Shown: piece by piece, positions 35,234-45,401 of the stretch
How the letters are laid out: the number at the start of each line of letters is the position of its first letter
How positions within the stretch are numbered: the stretch's first letter is position 1
Origin: Thermoactinomyces sp. DSM 45892
GTDB lineage: Bacteria > Bacillota > Bacilli > Thermoactinomycetales > Thermoactinomycetaceae
Assembly: GCF_900107305.1 (NCBI RefSeq)
Contig: NZ_FNPL01000001.1
Location: 186,001 to 250,000 of the forward strand
Reading direction: 5' to 3'
DNA length: 64,000 nucleotides
The notes under the pieces: model-generated
What the model saw: the letters and a program-made list of their open reading frames with translations, nothing else
Told to the model about the DNA's origin: nothing
The model's database searches: none
Position numbers and translations under genes: made by a program

Positions 35234-35971
35234 CTGTTCATCATTCCAAATTCGAACAGGTCCAAATTGGATCGCATCACAAGCAACCAAACGGAGTTCA
35301 ACACCTTCTACATTCCCTTCGATGGCATCTTCATGTGCCTTTCCATGAAGGTGCCCGTACACACATAAGGAAACCCCATACTCTTTCAGGAGATCGAAAA
35401 ACTTGGATTCTTTTCCTGTCTGGGTTAAAGGAGGGTAGTGAAGCATCACGATAGTAGGCAAATCGGAATGTTTTTTTCGCCCTGCCTCTAACGCCATTTT
35501 CAGCCTTCCTGCTTGCCGCTCGTAAATCTTTCGATCTTCGGATTCTTGATAACCGTAATCTCCCGGAAGCATCCAGCCACGGGTGGCAGCGACTATCTTA
35601 TTCTCCACAACGGTAAAATCAGCATCTAGCCAGGTCATTCGCTCAGGTAAAGCTTCTCGAATCTTCTTCTTACTATGTACATAGTACTCATGATTACCTG
35701 GTGAGAAAACCTTGTTTCCAGGCAACTGATCAATCCACCTGAAGTCATATAAAGCCTCTTCCAATCGTAGCGCCCAGCTAATATCTCCTGGGATAAGAAC
35801 CGTATCTTCTTCTCTTACTCTCTCCATCCATAAATCTCGAATTCGATGGTAATGTTGATCCCAGCCAAAGCGCTCCATTGGCTTTCCAATATCTCTCTCG
35901 GGATCAATCTCATATAGATCCACAGGCCTTTGGAACGATAAATGTAAATCCGCAATTGAAAAAATCGCCAT
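35213..35971 (-). CDS. Metallophosphoesterase
   Basis: A 252-residue calcineurin-like enzyme with all metal-site motifs in order: FSIADLHL (DxH), IPGDISW (GDxx), SPGNHEYY (GNHE), MLHYPP and YGHLHG (GHxH). The sequence is of the COG1768 type, substrate unknown. ATG 35971 with AAAGGATG eight bases upstream. Its stop overlaps the stop of the convergent DivIVA-like gene by three bases. Confidence 0.88.
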   Translation of the reverse strand: MAIFSIADLHLSFQRPVDLYEIDPERDIGKPMERFGWDQHYHRIRDLWMERVREEDTVLIPGDISWALRLEEALYDFRWIDQLPGNKVFSPGNHEYYVHSKKKIREALPERMTWLDADFTVVENKIVAATRGWMLPGDYGYQESEDRKIYERQAGRLKMALEAGRKKHSDLPTIVMLHYPPLTQTGKESKFFDLLKEYGVSLCVYGHLHGKAHEDAIEGNVEGVELRLVACDAIQFGPVRIWNDEQKKAETY

Positions 35972-36064
35972 ACAAGTACCATCCTTTCTCACAACTACAC
36001 AATACTCCAATTACGAAAAAAAAAGCAAGAAGACTGTTGATCCTCCTGCTTATTCATCTGCTAT

Positions 36065-37819
36065 TTATTTTTCCAACAATTTATATGGTTGAGCCGATTT
36101 ATCAATAAATAAATCACGTAATGATAGTGAAGTTTTCTCTGACAAACCCAAGGTTGCCTTTACCTCTGTACCTTGGTTAATGTTGATGACCATATCACTA
36201 TTCGTCACATTTAATGAGAAGCCGATCGGCTTATTCTTCACTAATTTCGGTATAGGAGTAGAGTCTACTTCCGTAATTTTCGTACCCGAGTTACGTAACA
36301 ACGATACTTTTCCGTTCGACCACTCCACCACGTACGTAATGCCATCTACCGAATTGAGTTTAATCTCAAATGGAGTACTTGAGTCTTGAGTAAGCCCTAC
36401 CAAGAAATTCGTGAATGAGCTTGAGATCGGAATCGCAATCTGTGTCTTAGGCATAACCGTTAAATCAGAGCCCTTCGCAATTCCAATACCTGTATTTAAC
36501 ATCCACGGTTGATTGGGTAGAAAATCAGCATCCACTTGGGAAGTATCATCAATCTTTTGAAGACCCGGATTTTGCAGGGTGATCCCTTTACCCGCAGTAA
36601 AAACCGGCTTTAACGCACCTTGTATCGGATTAGTACCACGGAGTACAAACGCTTCCTTCGTCTCTTTATCCACTATTTTCACTCGTACGGGAGCAAGTGA
36701 GGTATGGTATACATAAAACTCGTACGACTTACCTGATTTAATAAAAGGAACTCCTTTTGATCCAAACGTAGTAGTACGCGCGCCTTGTGAGGACCCTGAG
36801 ATAATCTGACCATCTCGCTTAATAAGGAGTTCAAAACGTCCCCCATCTGATTTTTCCATCGTAGCCTTGAAATCATCAAATGTTTCATCAAAAGCAAGTT
36901 CCCCTTGTAGTACAGTAGATTCTTCCATCGAATCAAAGGCATAATCTGATTTGGAAGCAAAATCATGCTTCTGGCCATTCGGTTTGATCTGGAAAATCGC
37001 CTTTTGTTCACCCTTAATTGGATCTTTGGCGTCTGATTCATTTAAATAATAATTCCCAACCAGTGCACCCGTTGCAATCAAAATGAGCGCTACAGCAGTA
37101 GACATGAATACTTTACGCAATCCGCCAGGGTTACGCCGCCCAGATTCCAAACTCCGATCTTTCAACAACTTATCTACTTGCCCAATCACTTCCTCCAGAC
37201 TCACTTTTGTCTTCCAAGACTTCAAAGCAAGTTTTTGTAATTTACGAGGAATTAGGTTATTTTCCAAGAATAATTTGTTATTCTTCGGGTTCTTAGAGGG
37301 CTGATAACCTGTGAGAAGGAAGAATAGGAGATCTCGCCACTTCTGATCACGCTGTACCTTGACTTCATCATGTACATAATAGAATAAGAGCAAAGGTTCC
37401 GATCCACTTAATAAAATATTTTTCGGATCGAGCGTTGTTCGAAGCGGAAAGTTTCTGCGTTGTAACTCTCGAATGGTTTGTAGCAAGCTTTTTGCTACTT
37501 TTAAAGCTTTCAATGGCTTCATGGGGCGCTCTTTCGTCACGAGCAATGGCAGCGGTTCGCCTGAAAAGGGGGCATGAACCAGAATGACCTCATGCTCGTC
37601 CACCATTACATCAATAATCGGGGCAAGATGAGGATGTTGAAACTTTAGCGCAAGCTCTCGAAAATCCTCTGGCAAGGTTTGACCTTCTATTGGAATACTT
37701 TGGAGAAATACACGTTTTCCTGCGTGAGTACGTGCCTGCAAAAGCTTTCCAGATGAAAATTGAATCTCATCTTCTACTTGAAACCTCTTCACAAATTGAG
37801 AGTGAAATGATTTAGCCAA
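36065..37819 (-). CDS. Membrane protein with degenerate kinase-like domain and large outer domain
   Basis: A 584-residue protein. Residues 1-215 look like a Ser/Thr kinase fold: FQHPHLAPIIDVMVDEHEVILVH resembles the N-lobe, and TLDPKNILLSG resembles the catalytic loop LKPxNIL. But the HRD aspartate, the VAIK lysine (here KRVFLQSI) and the DFG motif are missing, so it is probably a pseudokinase. One membrane span lies near 237-260, then a 320-residue, beta-rich, presumably external domain with several FEL/FEI strands. TTG 37819 follows GAGGGTGG by eight bases. The upstream frame to 37837 is possible. No partner kinase or phosphatase is adjacent. Confidence 0.7.
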   Translation of the reverse strand: MAKSFHSQFVKRFQVEDEIQFSSGKLLQARTHAGKRVFLQSIPIEGQTLPEDFRELALKFQHPHLAPIIDVMVDEHEVILVHAPFSGEPLPLLVTKERPMKPLKALKVAKSLLQTIRELQRRNFPLRTTLDPKNILLSGSEPLLLFYYVHDEVKVQRDQKWRDLLFFLLTGYQPSKNPKNNKLFLENNLIPRKLQKLALKSWKTKVSLEEVIGQVDKLLKDRSLESGRRNPGGLRKVFMSTAVALILIATGALVGNYYLNESDAKDPIKGEQKAIFQIKPNGQKHDFASKSDYAFDSMEESTVLQGELAFDETFDDFKATMEKSDGGRFELLIKRDGQIISGSSQGARTTTFGSKGVPFIKSGKSYEFYVYHTSLAPVRVKIVDKETKEAFVLRGTNPIQGALKPVFTAGKGITLQNPGLQKIDDTSQVDADFLPNQPWMLNTGIGIAKGSDLTVMPKTQIAIPISSSFTNFLVGLTQDSSTPFEIKLNSVDGITYVVEWSNGKVSLLRNSGTKITEVDSTPIPKLVKNKPIGFSLNVTNSDMVININQGTEVKATLGLSEKTSLSLRDLFIDKSAQPYKLLEK

Positions 37820-38018
37820 CGGTAGTACCACCCTCACACAACAAATTTTTAGAAGTGATAATGATAGAATATAAATACAAATAAATTATTCGGGAATCAT
37901 CTCCATCCTAAACTTAAGTATATTAAAAATCAAGTTATTGTTTCGTTGTAGAAATATTATAATGTGAACAATTTTCCACAAATAAGAATGGAGTAATGAA
38001 AATCAAAGACATGAAAGG

Positions 38019-38840
38019 TTATCGCTTATAATTCCAATCGTCATTTGCGTATTTCGCTCGAACCAGTTTATATGCCATTTCTTCCTCATAAGAGCTAAGT
38101 CGTCCTATTTCTGCATTCAGCTCTAACCCTTCAATAAACCCTTGTGTAAAAGCATGCTCAACCTCTAGTATGTGAAATCGCTGTGAGCTGCATTGATGTA
38201 TCGAAATCGCTTTTTGTTCCAACTCCTGCTTTCTCACAGTTCGAATCTCTTCCGTCGGAAACGTTAGCACTTCAAATAATCGATCTGTATCAAGATCTAG
38301 CAAAATGGAACCATGTTGCAAAGCGACCCCTTTTTGGCGAACTTGAGCACTCCCAGCCGCCTTTCGTCCATGAACGACCAATTCGTAATCTGATGGGGCA
38401 TCAAAGCAAGCCGCTGAATGGAGTGCTGGGGAACCCTTGGCAGGTGGAGCAAGCTCTGCTTCTATTCCTAAGTTTTGATACCCACGAAGCAGACCTCTGC
38501 TTAGATAGCGATAGGACTCTGACACGCTTCCTCGTACCGATGAATGCGTTTCTGGGGCAATGATACTATAGGTTAGTTCAGAGTCGTGTAGAACAGCTCT
38601 GCCGCCTGTCATTCTGCGAACAAAACCCCAGCCTAATTCCTTCAATCGCTCTAGATTAACCTCTTTTTCAGATCGTTGGAAATATCCAATACTGAGGGTT
38701 GCTGGATTCCAGCCATAAAATCGCAGAGTAGGTGGAGCTTGATTTTCGCTGATGGCTGTTAAAATTGCTTCGTCTAGTGCCATATTCCATGAGGGAGCGT
38801 GTGGTTGATAGGGAATGAGTCGCCACTTGTTTTTGTTCAT
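38019..38840 (-). CDS. lipM: Octanoyltransferase LipM
   Basis: Moves octanoyl from acyl carrier protein to GcvH in lipoate synthesis. The 273-residue product matches B. subtilis YqhM: RFYGWNPATLSIGYFQ, RMTGGRAVLHDSELTYS, and the active-site SAACFDAPSDYEL (Cys near 144) with GRKAAGSAQ (lysine). ATG 38840 follows GAGGAGGG. Its neighbours include glycine cleavage genes, whose H protein is the octanoyl acceptor. No clear terminator follows it. Confidence 0.94.
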   Translation of the reverse strand: MNKNKWRLIPYQPHAPSWNMALDEAILTAISENQAPPTLRFYGWNPATLSIGYFQRSEKEVNLERLKELGWGFVRRMTGGRAVLHDSELTYSIIAPETHSSVRGSVSESYRYLSRGLLRGYQNLGIEAELAPPAKGSPALHSAACFDAPSDYELVVHGRKAAGSAQVRQKGVALQHGSILLDLDTDRLFEVLTFPTEEIRTVRKQELEQKAISIHQCSSQRFHILEVEHAFTQGFIEGLELNAEIGRLSSYEEEMAYKLVRAKYANDDWNYKR

Positions 38841-38941
38841 TTTAGAACCCTCCTCTATGTCCAAGTTCCGGGCCAATCTATCCGAATACTGCTCAAATAG
38901 TAAGTATACAAATTAGAATAACACAAAAACGGTTCCCAATG

Positions 38942-38993
38942 AAAAAGCACCTCCAACTGTTGGATTTTATTTTCGTGTCCAACAATTGGGGTG
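38942..38993 (-). terminator. Terminator of ptsG
   Basis: Bases 38948-38964 and 38978-38993 form a long stem (CACC, then CAA/TTG and GTTGGA/TCCAAC pairings, small internal bulges), followed on the minus strand by CTTTTTC. It lies 29 bases past the ptsG stop. Confidence 0.85.
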
Positions 38994-39021
38994 CAGTTCA
39001 TTTTGAGTGCTTTTTTATTTG

Positions 39022-40968
39022 CTATTGAACGGTAATCGGTAATGGCTGTCCTTTTTGGCATTGGATTGCCTGACATTCTATTTTTTGTTCTTGAAGGTTC
39101 GTGAAGACGATCGGGGTAATGATGGATTTCGCATGTTGTTTGACATAGTCGAGATCGAAGGTTACGAGTTCTTGTCCCGCTTTTACGTGATCTCCTTGTG
39201 CAATCATGGCAGTAAATCCTTCTCCCTTTAATTGAACGGTATCAATGCCGATGTGGATGAGGATTTCCCGGCCACTTAGGGAGCGAATGCCGATTGCGTG
39301 TTTGGATGGGAATAAGTTTACGACTTCCCCATCTACTGGGGATACTACGACTCCTTCTATTGGATCAATTGCAAATCCGTCTCCCATTAGCTTATCTGCA
39401 AAGACTGGGTCTGGAACTTCTTTAAGAGACAACACTTTCCCTGTCATCGGAGATAAGAAAATGTCCGTTTCAGATATAGTCCCGATAGAACATGTCTCAC
39501 TTGGTTCCACTCGGGATCCTACCTTGTCTACCAGTTTAGGAGTCTTCCCTGCTATTATGTCTTTCATTTGTTCCTTAATTTGATCCGATTTGGGGCCAAA
39601 GATCGCTTGAATATTGTTTCCAACTTCTAGAACCCCAGCAGCTCCTAGCGCTTTTAATTTCGCTTTGTCTACTTTTTTAGGATCTTGAACCTGAATACGG
39701 AGTCGTGTAATACATGCATCTAGATGAGTCAAGTTTTCCTTTCCACCGAAAGCTTCTATAACTCCGTAAGCAAGAGAATCAGGATGACCACCCGTATCGC
39801 CCAGGTCTATCTCTTCTTCTGTCTCATCCTCCCGACCAGGAGTCTTCAGATTCCAAGTACGAATCGCAAACCGGAATCCAAAATAGTAGACGACTGCGAA
39901 AACAAGACCAACCGGGATAATCATCCATGAATTTGTACTTATTTTCCAGTAGAGGAGATAGTCGATCACACCACCTGAAAAAGTAAGCCCTGCTTTTACA
40001 TTCAAAAGCGCCATGATCATAAATGAAACCCCTGCAAGCACACAGTGGATCGCAAATAAAACGGGAGCTACAAACAGAAACGAAAACTCAATCGGCTCCG
40101 TAATCCCTGTTAAAAAGGAAGTGAGGGCCGCTGAGAGCATAATTCCTCCAACCACTTTTTTTCTTTCCGGACGGGCTTCTTGATAAATAGCAAGCGCCGC
40201 CGCAGGTAGTCCAAACATCATAAACGGAAATTTCCCTGATAAAAATGTTCCTGCTGTAGGGTCACCTGCAAAGAATCTAGCAACGTCCCCCTTTACTACT
40301 TCTCCTGTTGATTTCACATACTCCCCAAATTCAAACCAGAATGGTGCGTACCAGATATGGTGAAGGCCAAATGGGATTAACGCTCGCTCGATCAAACCAA
40401 AGATAAAGGCTGATAAAGCGAGGTTTGTATGTAGTACCATGTGTGAAAATGTATCAATTCCTGCTTGAATCGGCGGCCACACAAACGCAAAAATGAGTCC
40501 CAAAATAAAAGCCGAAGCCGCTGTCACAATAGGCACAAAACGCTTGCCCGCAAAAAAACCTAAGAACGGAGGAAGCTCGATATCATGAAACTTACGATAT
40601 AATAAGGCGGCTACCACCCCGATGAGAATGCCACCAAAAACCCCCATTGGGATGGTTTTAATACCGAGTACAGGGGTTGTTTCCAAATGACGGAGAATAG
40701 CCATCTGCCCAAGCGTAGCATTCATGATTAAATATCCGACTACGGCAGCCAAACCAGCTGATCCATCTCCATTTGTTAATCCGATTGCTACTCCAATCGC
40801 AAAAATCAGAGCTAGGTTCGCAAATATGACATCGCCGGCTTGGGACATTAATCCGATTTCGAGTGCACTACCTACTCCTAATAGCAATCCTGCTGCTGGA
40901 AGAATCGCCACTGGAAGCATTAAGGATTTCCCGATTTTCTGTAGGCTTCCAAATAGATTTTTAAACAC
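39022..40968 (-). CDS. ptsG: PTS glucose transporter subunit IICBA
   Basis: Phosphotransferase uptake of glucose (or a related hexose). The 648-residue product has an IIC membrane domain (to about 400; [13 protein letters not shown] and [12 protein letters not shown] are typical), a IIB domain with the phosphocysteine in [11 protein letters not shown] (near 418) and a IIA domain with the phosphohistidine in [14 protein letters not shown] (near 571). Order IIC-IIB-IIA is as in B. subtilis PtsG. I found no GlcT-type RNA antiterminator site in the leader, only two hairpins; regulation may differ. Glucose specificity is inferred. Confidence 0.92.
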   Translation of the reverse strand: MFKNLFGSLQKIGKSLMLPVAILPAAGLLLGVGSALEIGLMSQAGDVIFANLALIFAIGVAIGLTNGDGSAGLAAVVGYLIMNATLGQMAILRHLETTPVLGIKTIPMGVFGGILIGVVAALLYRKFHDIELPPFLGFFAGKRFVPIVTAASAFILGLIFAFVWPPIQAGIDTFSHMVLHTNLALSAFIFGLIERALIPFGLHHIWYAPFWFEFGEYVKSTGEVVKGDVARFFAGDPTAGTFLSGKFPFMMFGLPAAALAIYQEARPERKKVVGGIMLSAALTSFLTGITEPIEFSFLFVAPVLFAIHCVLAGVSFMIMALLNVKAGLTFSGGVIDYLLYWKISTNSWMIIPVGLVFAVVYYFGFRFAIRTWNLKTPGREDETEEEIDLGDTGGHPDSLAYGVIEAFGGKENLTHLDACITRLRIQVQDPKKVDKAKLKALGAAGVLEVGNNIQAIFGPKSDQIKEQMKDIIAGKTPKLVDKVGSRVEPSETCSIGTISETDIFLSPMTGKVLSLKEVPDPVFADKLMGDGFAIDPIEGVVVSPVDGEVVNLFPSKHAIGIRSLSGREILIHIGIDTVQLKGEGFTAMIAQGDHVKAGQELVTFDLDYVKQHAKSIITPIVFTNLQEQKIECQAIQCQKGQPLPITVQ

Positions 40969-41029
40969 CTCTTACCCTCCTGTGAACAAAGACAAATTAG
41001 ATTCTTTTTAATCGTGTTCTTTATTTTGT

Positions 41030-41100
41030 CCAAGAATAGAAAAAGCATGAATGAGCATCTAGACGAATTCGTCACTCATTCATGCTTTTTCTATTCTTGG
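41030..41100. repeat. Perfect 26-bp inverted repeat between fadH and ptsG
   Basis: Bases 41030-41055 are the exact reverse complement of 41075-41100. The 19-base loop contains the 12-base palindrome GACGAATTCGTC (41062-41073). There is no T-run straight after either arm, though the arms contain five-base A/T runs. It may end fadH transcription or be a protein site upstream of ptsG. Confidence 0.85.
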
Positions 41101-41108
41101 AGCAAGCC

Positions 41109-41127
41109 GGGGCAGATACATTGCCCC
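41109..41127. terminator. GC-rich hairpin downstream of fadH
   Basis: GGGGCA (41109-41114) pairs with TGCCCC (41122-41127) with a 7-base loop. On the plus strand it is followed by CGTTTTC; on the minus strand, the direction of fadH, there is no T-run. Confidence 0.4.
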
Positions 41128-41167
41128 CGTTTTCTTCCTGCTTACTTGGTATTCGTATGGCTACTTC

Positions 41168-41935
41168 TTATAAAAATCGGAAGCCTGATAACCAGTGGCC
41201 ACCATCAACGGTGATACAATCTCCGTTAATAAAGCCTGCTTCTTCGGATAATAAAAACTTGGTAACGCTTGCAATCTCTTCAGGGGTGCCGAAGCGTTTT
41301 AATGGTACTTGTCGTTCAACCATTTTATAAGCTTTTTCGTCTTGAATCAGCTTCTCCGTTCCACCTGTACGTTCGATCGGACCTGGTGCAATGGCATTTA
41401 ACCGGATGCCATATTTGCTACCCCACTCGACCGCTAGGGTTTGGGTCATCGCCAGTACGCCTGCTTTGGCAGAAGCTGAATGAACGACACCAGCCGCCCC
41501 AGTCCAAGCATATGTAGCCACAATGTTTACAATAGAACCTTTGATTCCTTTTTCAATCCAATAATTCCCCACTGTATTGGTACAATACCAAGTACCATTT
41601 AACACAATATCAATAACAGAACGCCAGCCATTATTTGAAAGCTTTTCAGCTGGTACGACGAAATTACCTGCCGCATTATTTACAAGATGATCAATACTAC
41701 CGAAGGTTTCATGAACCGTTTCCACCATTTCTTTTACTTTCTCTTCTTCTCTCACATCCAAGACGAAGGTTAGTACTTGTCCTGGAAACGTTTCATATTC
41801 CTTTTTTACTTCCTGCATGCGCTCTTCATTACGGGCACAGATGACCACGTTCGCTCCTTCTTGGCAGAAACGCTGTACCATTGCTTTCCCCATACCGCTA
41901 CTTCCACCCGTGACGATGACCGTTTTTCCTCTCAT
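41168..41935 (-). CDS. fadH: 2,4-dienoyl-CoA reductase (FadH/YkuF type SDR)
   Basis: NADPH-dependent reduction of 2,4-dienoyl-CoA during unsaturated fatty acid breakdown. The 255-residue short-chain dehydrogenase shows TGGSSGMG (cofactor), NNAAGNFVVPAEKLS, NAIAPGPIERTGG and INGDCITVDGG, closely matching B. subtilis YkuF. As in that group, the usual YxxxK tyrosine region reads HSASAKAG. It stands alone between two intergenic hairpin regions. Confidence 0.9.
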   Translation of the reverse strand: MRGKTVIVTGGSSGMGKAMVQRFCQEGANVVICARNEERMQEVKKEYETFPGQVLTFVLDVREEEKVKEMVETVHETFGSIDHLVNNAAGNFVVPAEKLSNNGWRSVIDIVLNGTWYCTNTVGNYWIEKGIKGSIVNIVATYAWTGAAGVVHSASAKAGVLAMTQTLAVEWGSKYGIRLNAIAPGPIERTGGTEKLIQDEKAYKMVERQVPLKRFGTPEEIASVTKFLLSEEAGFINGDCITVDGGHWLSGFRFL

Positions 41936-42062
41936 CTTGCCACCTCATCTCTATGAATATTGATTGTTTAAATAAATCTCTCACTTAAGCCTAGATGAGA
42001 GTTCTTCTAACGTCAAGGTACTATTTCTTACTCATGTTTGAAAGGTACCTATTTTTTTACAA

Positions 42063-42548
42063 TTGATATTTTCTTTGTCTTTTTATAACATTTATAAGTA
42101 CATCAAATACATACACCATGGAAGGAAGATCATTATTCGTAGTAACTTTCGGGTTCAATGGAGCCTATACGTAGATGCTAAAACCCAAGAAAAGGCCATG
42201 CTCATCTTTCAACTGGTTTCAGAAGCAATTGATTTACCTCTCCAAATAGAGAACTGCGAACCTTACTGGAGAAATCGCAGTCAATATGAAATTACGTTTA
42301 CAACAACGTGGGAAGGTGTAACCCCTCCAGAAGCCGTTTTCCGCACATTAGCTGCCGCCGATACACTAGCATGGGAGTGGAATGTAAGGTGCCCAGTAGA
42401 ATGGGAAGACGGATTGTTTGAATTTGGAGGACAATCTGTTAAGACGAAATTAGCTAACTTATTATGGATTGGATTTGAACTGGAAAAAGAAGCTACTCAA
42501 AAACAAACGATACAAGAAGGTACTGTATACGAGACGAAAATCCCCTAG
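42063..42548 (+). CDS. Hypothetical protein, up to 161 aa, start uncertain
   Basis: No family recognised. The frame is open from TTG 42063 but that codon has no ribosome binding site, and TTGATA at 42063 with TATAAC downstream looks like promoter sequence. The only good site, GGAAGGA (42120-42126), is followed in this frame by ATC ATT ATT, so translation may start at ATT 42132 or 42135 and give about 138 residues beginning IIRSNFRVQWSLYVDA. The protein is acidic, soluble, with EITFTTTWEGVTPPEAVFRTLAAADTL in the centre. Its stop lies inside a terminator shared with gcvPB. Confidence 0.6.
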   Translation: MIFSLSFYNIYKYIKYIHHGRKIIIRSNFRVQWSLYVDAKTQEKAMLIFQLVSEAIDLPLQIENCEPYWRNRSQYEITFTTTWEGVTPPEAVFRTLAAADTLAWEWNVRCPVEWEDGLFEFGGQSVKTKLANLLWIGFELEKEATQKQTIQEGTVYETKIP

Positions 42549-42560
42549 AGAGGGGATTTT
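42537..42560. terminator. Bidirectional terminator between hypothetical gene and gcvPB
   Basis: AAAATCCCCT (42537-42546) pairs perfectly with AGGGGATTTT (42551-42560) around a 4-base loop. It overlaps the stop of the plus-strand gene. Confidence 0.85.
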
Positions 42561-42571
42561 CTTGTTTTCAT

Positions 42572-44029
42572 TTATGATTTGCTATAACGCAACACAGGTT
42601 TTCTTGCCGCTGTTACTTCATCAAGGCGTCGTACGATCGTATGGTGAGGTGCTTCTTGCACAACTTCAGGTGTTTCTTCCGCCTCACGGGCGATTTGGAT
42701 CATCGCATCAATAAATTTATCTAACGTTTCCTTGCTCTCCGTCTCGGTTGGCTCGATCATCAGGCATTCATCTACGATAAGTGGGAAGTAAATTGTAGGT
42801 GGGTGATAGCCAAAGTCTAAGAGGCGCTTTGCCATGTCCAAGGTACGAACCCCTTGTTTCTTCTGGCGATTCCCTGATAAGACAAACTCATGCTTACAGT
42901 GCTGGGTAAACGGTACATCAAAGTAAGGTGCTAGGCGATGCATCATATAGTTCGCATTTAGCACAGCATATTCGGATACTTGCTTGAGGCCGTCTGGGCC
43001 CATGGTTCGAATATACGTATAGGCACGAACCAAGATGCCGAAGTTGCCATAATATCCTTTGATTCTCCCAATTGATTGAGGCATGTCATGGTCCAAGAAG
43101 TAGCTGCCGTCTTCACGTTGGCGCACCATTGGCTTCGGTAGATATGGAATCAAATCTTTCTTTACACCTACTGGACCTGCACCCGGCCCACCACCACCAT
43201 GTGGAGTCGTAAAGGTTTTATGTAGGTTTAGATGCACCACATCAAATCCCATATCCCCTGGACGAGCATAGCCTAAGATTGCGTTCGCATTGGCCCCATC
43301 ATAGTAGAGGAGCCCGCCTGCTTCATGCACTAGGTCCGCGATCAATTTGATTTCCTCTTCAAAAAGCCCAAGTGTATTAGGATTGGTCATCATTAAAGCC
43401 GCCGTATCGTCTCCGAGAGCCTCTTTTAATGCTTCTACATCAACGAGTCCTTTTTCATTGGAAGGAATGGTAATCGTTTCAAATCCAGCTACAGTCGCAG
43501 AAGCTGGATTCGTACCGTGAGCAGAGTCTGGTACGATCACCTTATTACGCATAAGGTCACCGCGGTTTTCATGATACGCACGGATCATCATGAGGCCGGT
43601 CCACTCACCTTGCGCTCCCGCCGCCGACTGCACCGTTACATCATCCATACCAGTAATCTCTGATAAATCTTGTTGTAATTCAAACAACAGTTGCAATGCC
43701 CCTTGTACGGTCTCCTCTGCCTGATACGGGTGAATCTTCGAGAATCCCGGGTAGCGTGCTACATCTTCATTGATTTTCGGATTGTATTTCATCGAACAAG
43801 AACCAAGTGGATAGAAACCATTATCGATCCCGTGATTACGACGTGATAACTCGGTATAATGACGCATGAGGTCCAGTTCTGCAACCTCTGGTAACTCAGC
43901 CGGAATCTCACGCATGAATTGCGCAGGAAGTCCTTCTGTTTCAGGTACATCACTTACTGGTAAGCTGTAAGAAATACGACCCGGCTTACTCATCTCAAAA
44001 ATGAGTTGTTTCGCTGCCTCTTTGCTCAT
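42572..44029 (-). CDS. gcvPB: Glycine dehydrogenase (decarboxylating) subunit 2
   Basis: PLP-carrying half of the glycine decarboxylase P-protein. The 485-residue product contains the PLP lysine in [16 protein letters not shown] (near 268), the glycine-rich loop after it, and [10 protein letters not shown] near 77. Its ATG overlaps the gcvPA stop (ATGA). It is the third gene of gcvT-gcvPA-gcvPB, as in B. subtilis (YqhK). Confidence 0.96.
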   Translation of the reverse strand: MSKEAAKQLIFEMSKPGRISYSLPVSDVPETEGLPAQFMREIPAELPEVAELDLMRHYTELSRRNHGIDNGFYPLGSCSMKYNPKINEDVARYPGFSKIHPYQAEETVQGALQLLFELQQDLSEITGMDDVTVQSAAGAQGEWTGLMMIRAYHENRGDLMRNKVIVPDSAHGTNPASATVAGFETITIPSNEKGLVDVEALKEALGDDTAALMMTNPNTLGLFEEEIKLIADLVHEAGGLLYYDGANANAILGYARPGDMGFDVVHLNLHKTFTTPHGGGGPGAGPVGVKKDLIPYLPKPMVRQREDGSYFLDHDMPQSIGRIKGYYGNFGILVRAYTYIRTMGPDGLKQVSEYAVLNANYMMHRLAPYFDVPFTQHCKHEFVLSGNRQKKQGVRTLDMAKRLLDFGYHPPTIYFPLIVDECLMIEPTETESKETLDKFIDAMIQIAREAEETPEVVQEAPHHTIVRRLDEVTAARKPVLRYSKS

Positions 44030-45372
44030 AGTAGTCCCTCCAATGCCACTGCCAACTGTTCAATTTCCTCTTGGGTGCGAAGCTCGGTTACGGCAACTAA
44101 CATATGATTTTGATATTCTGGATACGTATTACCTAGGTCATAACCACCAATGATTCCTTGATTCAATAGCCTTTGATTTACTTCTGCAACAGGCCCATTT
44201 AGCTTAATCACGAATTCATTAAAGAATGGCTTCTCATGAGCAATCTCAACTCCACTCACTTGTGACAAACGCTGCTTAGCGAAATGTGCTTTTTTCACGT
44301 TTAGTGATGCTACATCCTGCATCCCTTTTTTCCCTAAAGCAGACATGTAAACGGAAGCAGCTAGAGCCATCAGCGCTTGGTTCGAGCAAATGTTAGAAGT
44401 TGCTTTGTCGCGGCGAATATGTTGTTCACGAGCTTGTAGGGTTAATACAAAACCGCGTTTTCCGTCCTCATCCACGGTTTGACCTACGATACGTCCTGGT
44501 AGACGGCGCATTAGAGCCTTTGTGGTCGCAAAGTAGCCACAGTGCGGACCTCCGAACTGTGGAAGTATGCCGAGTGGTTGCGCATCCCCTACTACAATAT
44601 CGGCCTTAAAGGCACCCGGAGGTTGTAAGATTCCCAAAGAAAGTGGGTTAGAGCTTACTACGAGCAGTCCTTTATGCTTGTGTGCGATTTGCTCGATTTG
44701 GCTGAGGTCTTCGAGGTTTCCTAAGAAGTTTGGATACTGGACGATAATCGCCGCCGTATCTTCATCTGCCACTTCTTCTAAGCGAGCCAGATCGGTCACT
44801 CCATCTTGCAAAGGAATCTCAATCACTTCATAACCAAGTCCTTTTGCATTCGTCAATAGGATTTCACGTGCTTCCGGATGAACTGCTCTGGAAACAACCA
44901 CTTTTTTCTTCTTCGTATGAGAAAAAGCGAGGGCTGCCGCTTCTGCTAGAGCAGTTGGGCCGTCGTACATCGAAGAGTTCGCAACATCCATACCAGTTAA
45001 CTCACAAATCATCGATTGAAATTCAAAAATAGCTTGCAGTTCACCCTGACTAATCTCAGGCTGGTAAGGAGTATAGGCAGTATAAAACTCTGAACGGGAG
45101 ATGACATGGCCCACTACACTTGGTACATAATGCTCATACACTCCAGCCCCTAAAAAAGAAGCGTACTGATCCACGTTTGCATTTTTTCCAGATAAACGTT
45201 GCATATGCTTCACCAATACTGGTTCTGGCAATGCCTTAGGAATCGCTAATTCCCCGTGGAAACGGACATTATCCGGAATCTCGGCAAATAAATCTTCTGT
45301 TGTCTGGACTCCAATCGTTTCAAGCATTTCTTTCCGATCTTGTTCTGTCATTGGTAAATAACGAAATGTCAT
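44026..45372 (-). CDS. gcvPA: Glycine dehydrogenase (decarboxylating) subunit 1
   Basis: Partner subunit of the split P-protein. The 448-residue product (same length as B. subtilis YqhJ) starts [17 protein letters not shown] at ATG 45372 behind GGGGGAG, and shows [29 protein letters not shown] and [21 protein letters not shown]. It lies 30 bases after gcvT. Confidence 0.96.
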   Translation of the reverse strand: MTFRYLPMTEQDRKEMLETIGVQTTEDLFAEIPDNVRFHGELAIPKALPEPVLVKHMQRLSGKNANVDQYASFLGAGVYEHYVPSVVGHVISRSEFYTAYTPYQPEISQGELQAIFEFQSMICELTGMDVANSSMYDGPTALAEAAALAFSHTKKKKVVVSRAVHPEAREILLTNAKGLGYEVIEIPLQDGVTDLARLEEVADEDTAAIIVQYPNFLGNLEDLSQIEQIAHKHKGLLVVSSNPLSLGILQPPGAFKADIVVGDAQPLGILPQFGGPHCGYFATTKALMRRLPGRIVGQTVDEDGKRGFVLTLQAREQHIRRDKATSNICSNQALMALAASVYMSALGKKGMQDVASLNVKKAHFAKQRLSQVSGVEIAHEKPFFNEFVIKLNGPVAEVNQRLLNQGIIGGYDLGNTYPEYQNHMLVAVTELRTQEEIEQLAVALEGLL

Positions 45373-45401
45373 CCTTTTCTCCCCCTCCAAAACCGTAGAT
45401 G

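Noticed and set aside
38183-38563. Plus-strand frame of 126 codons opposite lipM
   Set aside because: No start site signal and no similarity; lipM is clear on the other strand.
40969-41029. A GlcT-type antiterminator site ahead of ptsG
   Set aside because: No RAT-like sequence was found; only A/T-rich leader DNA is present.
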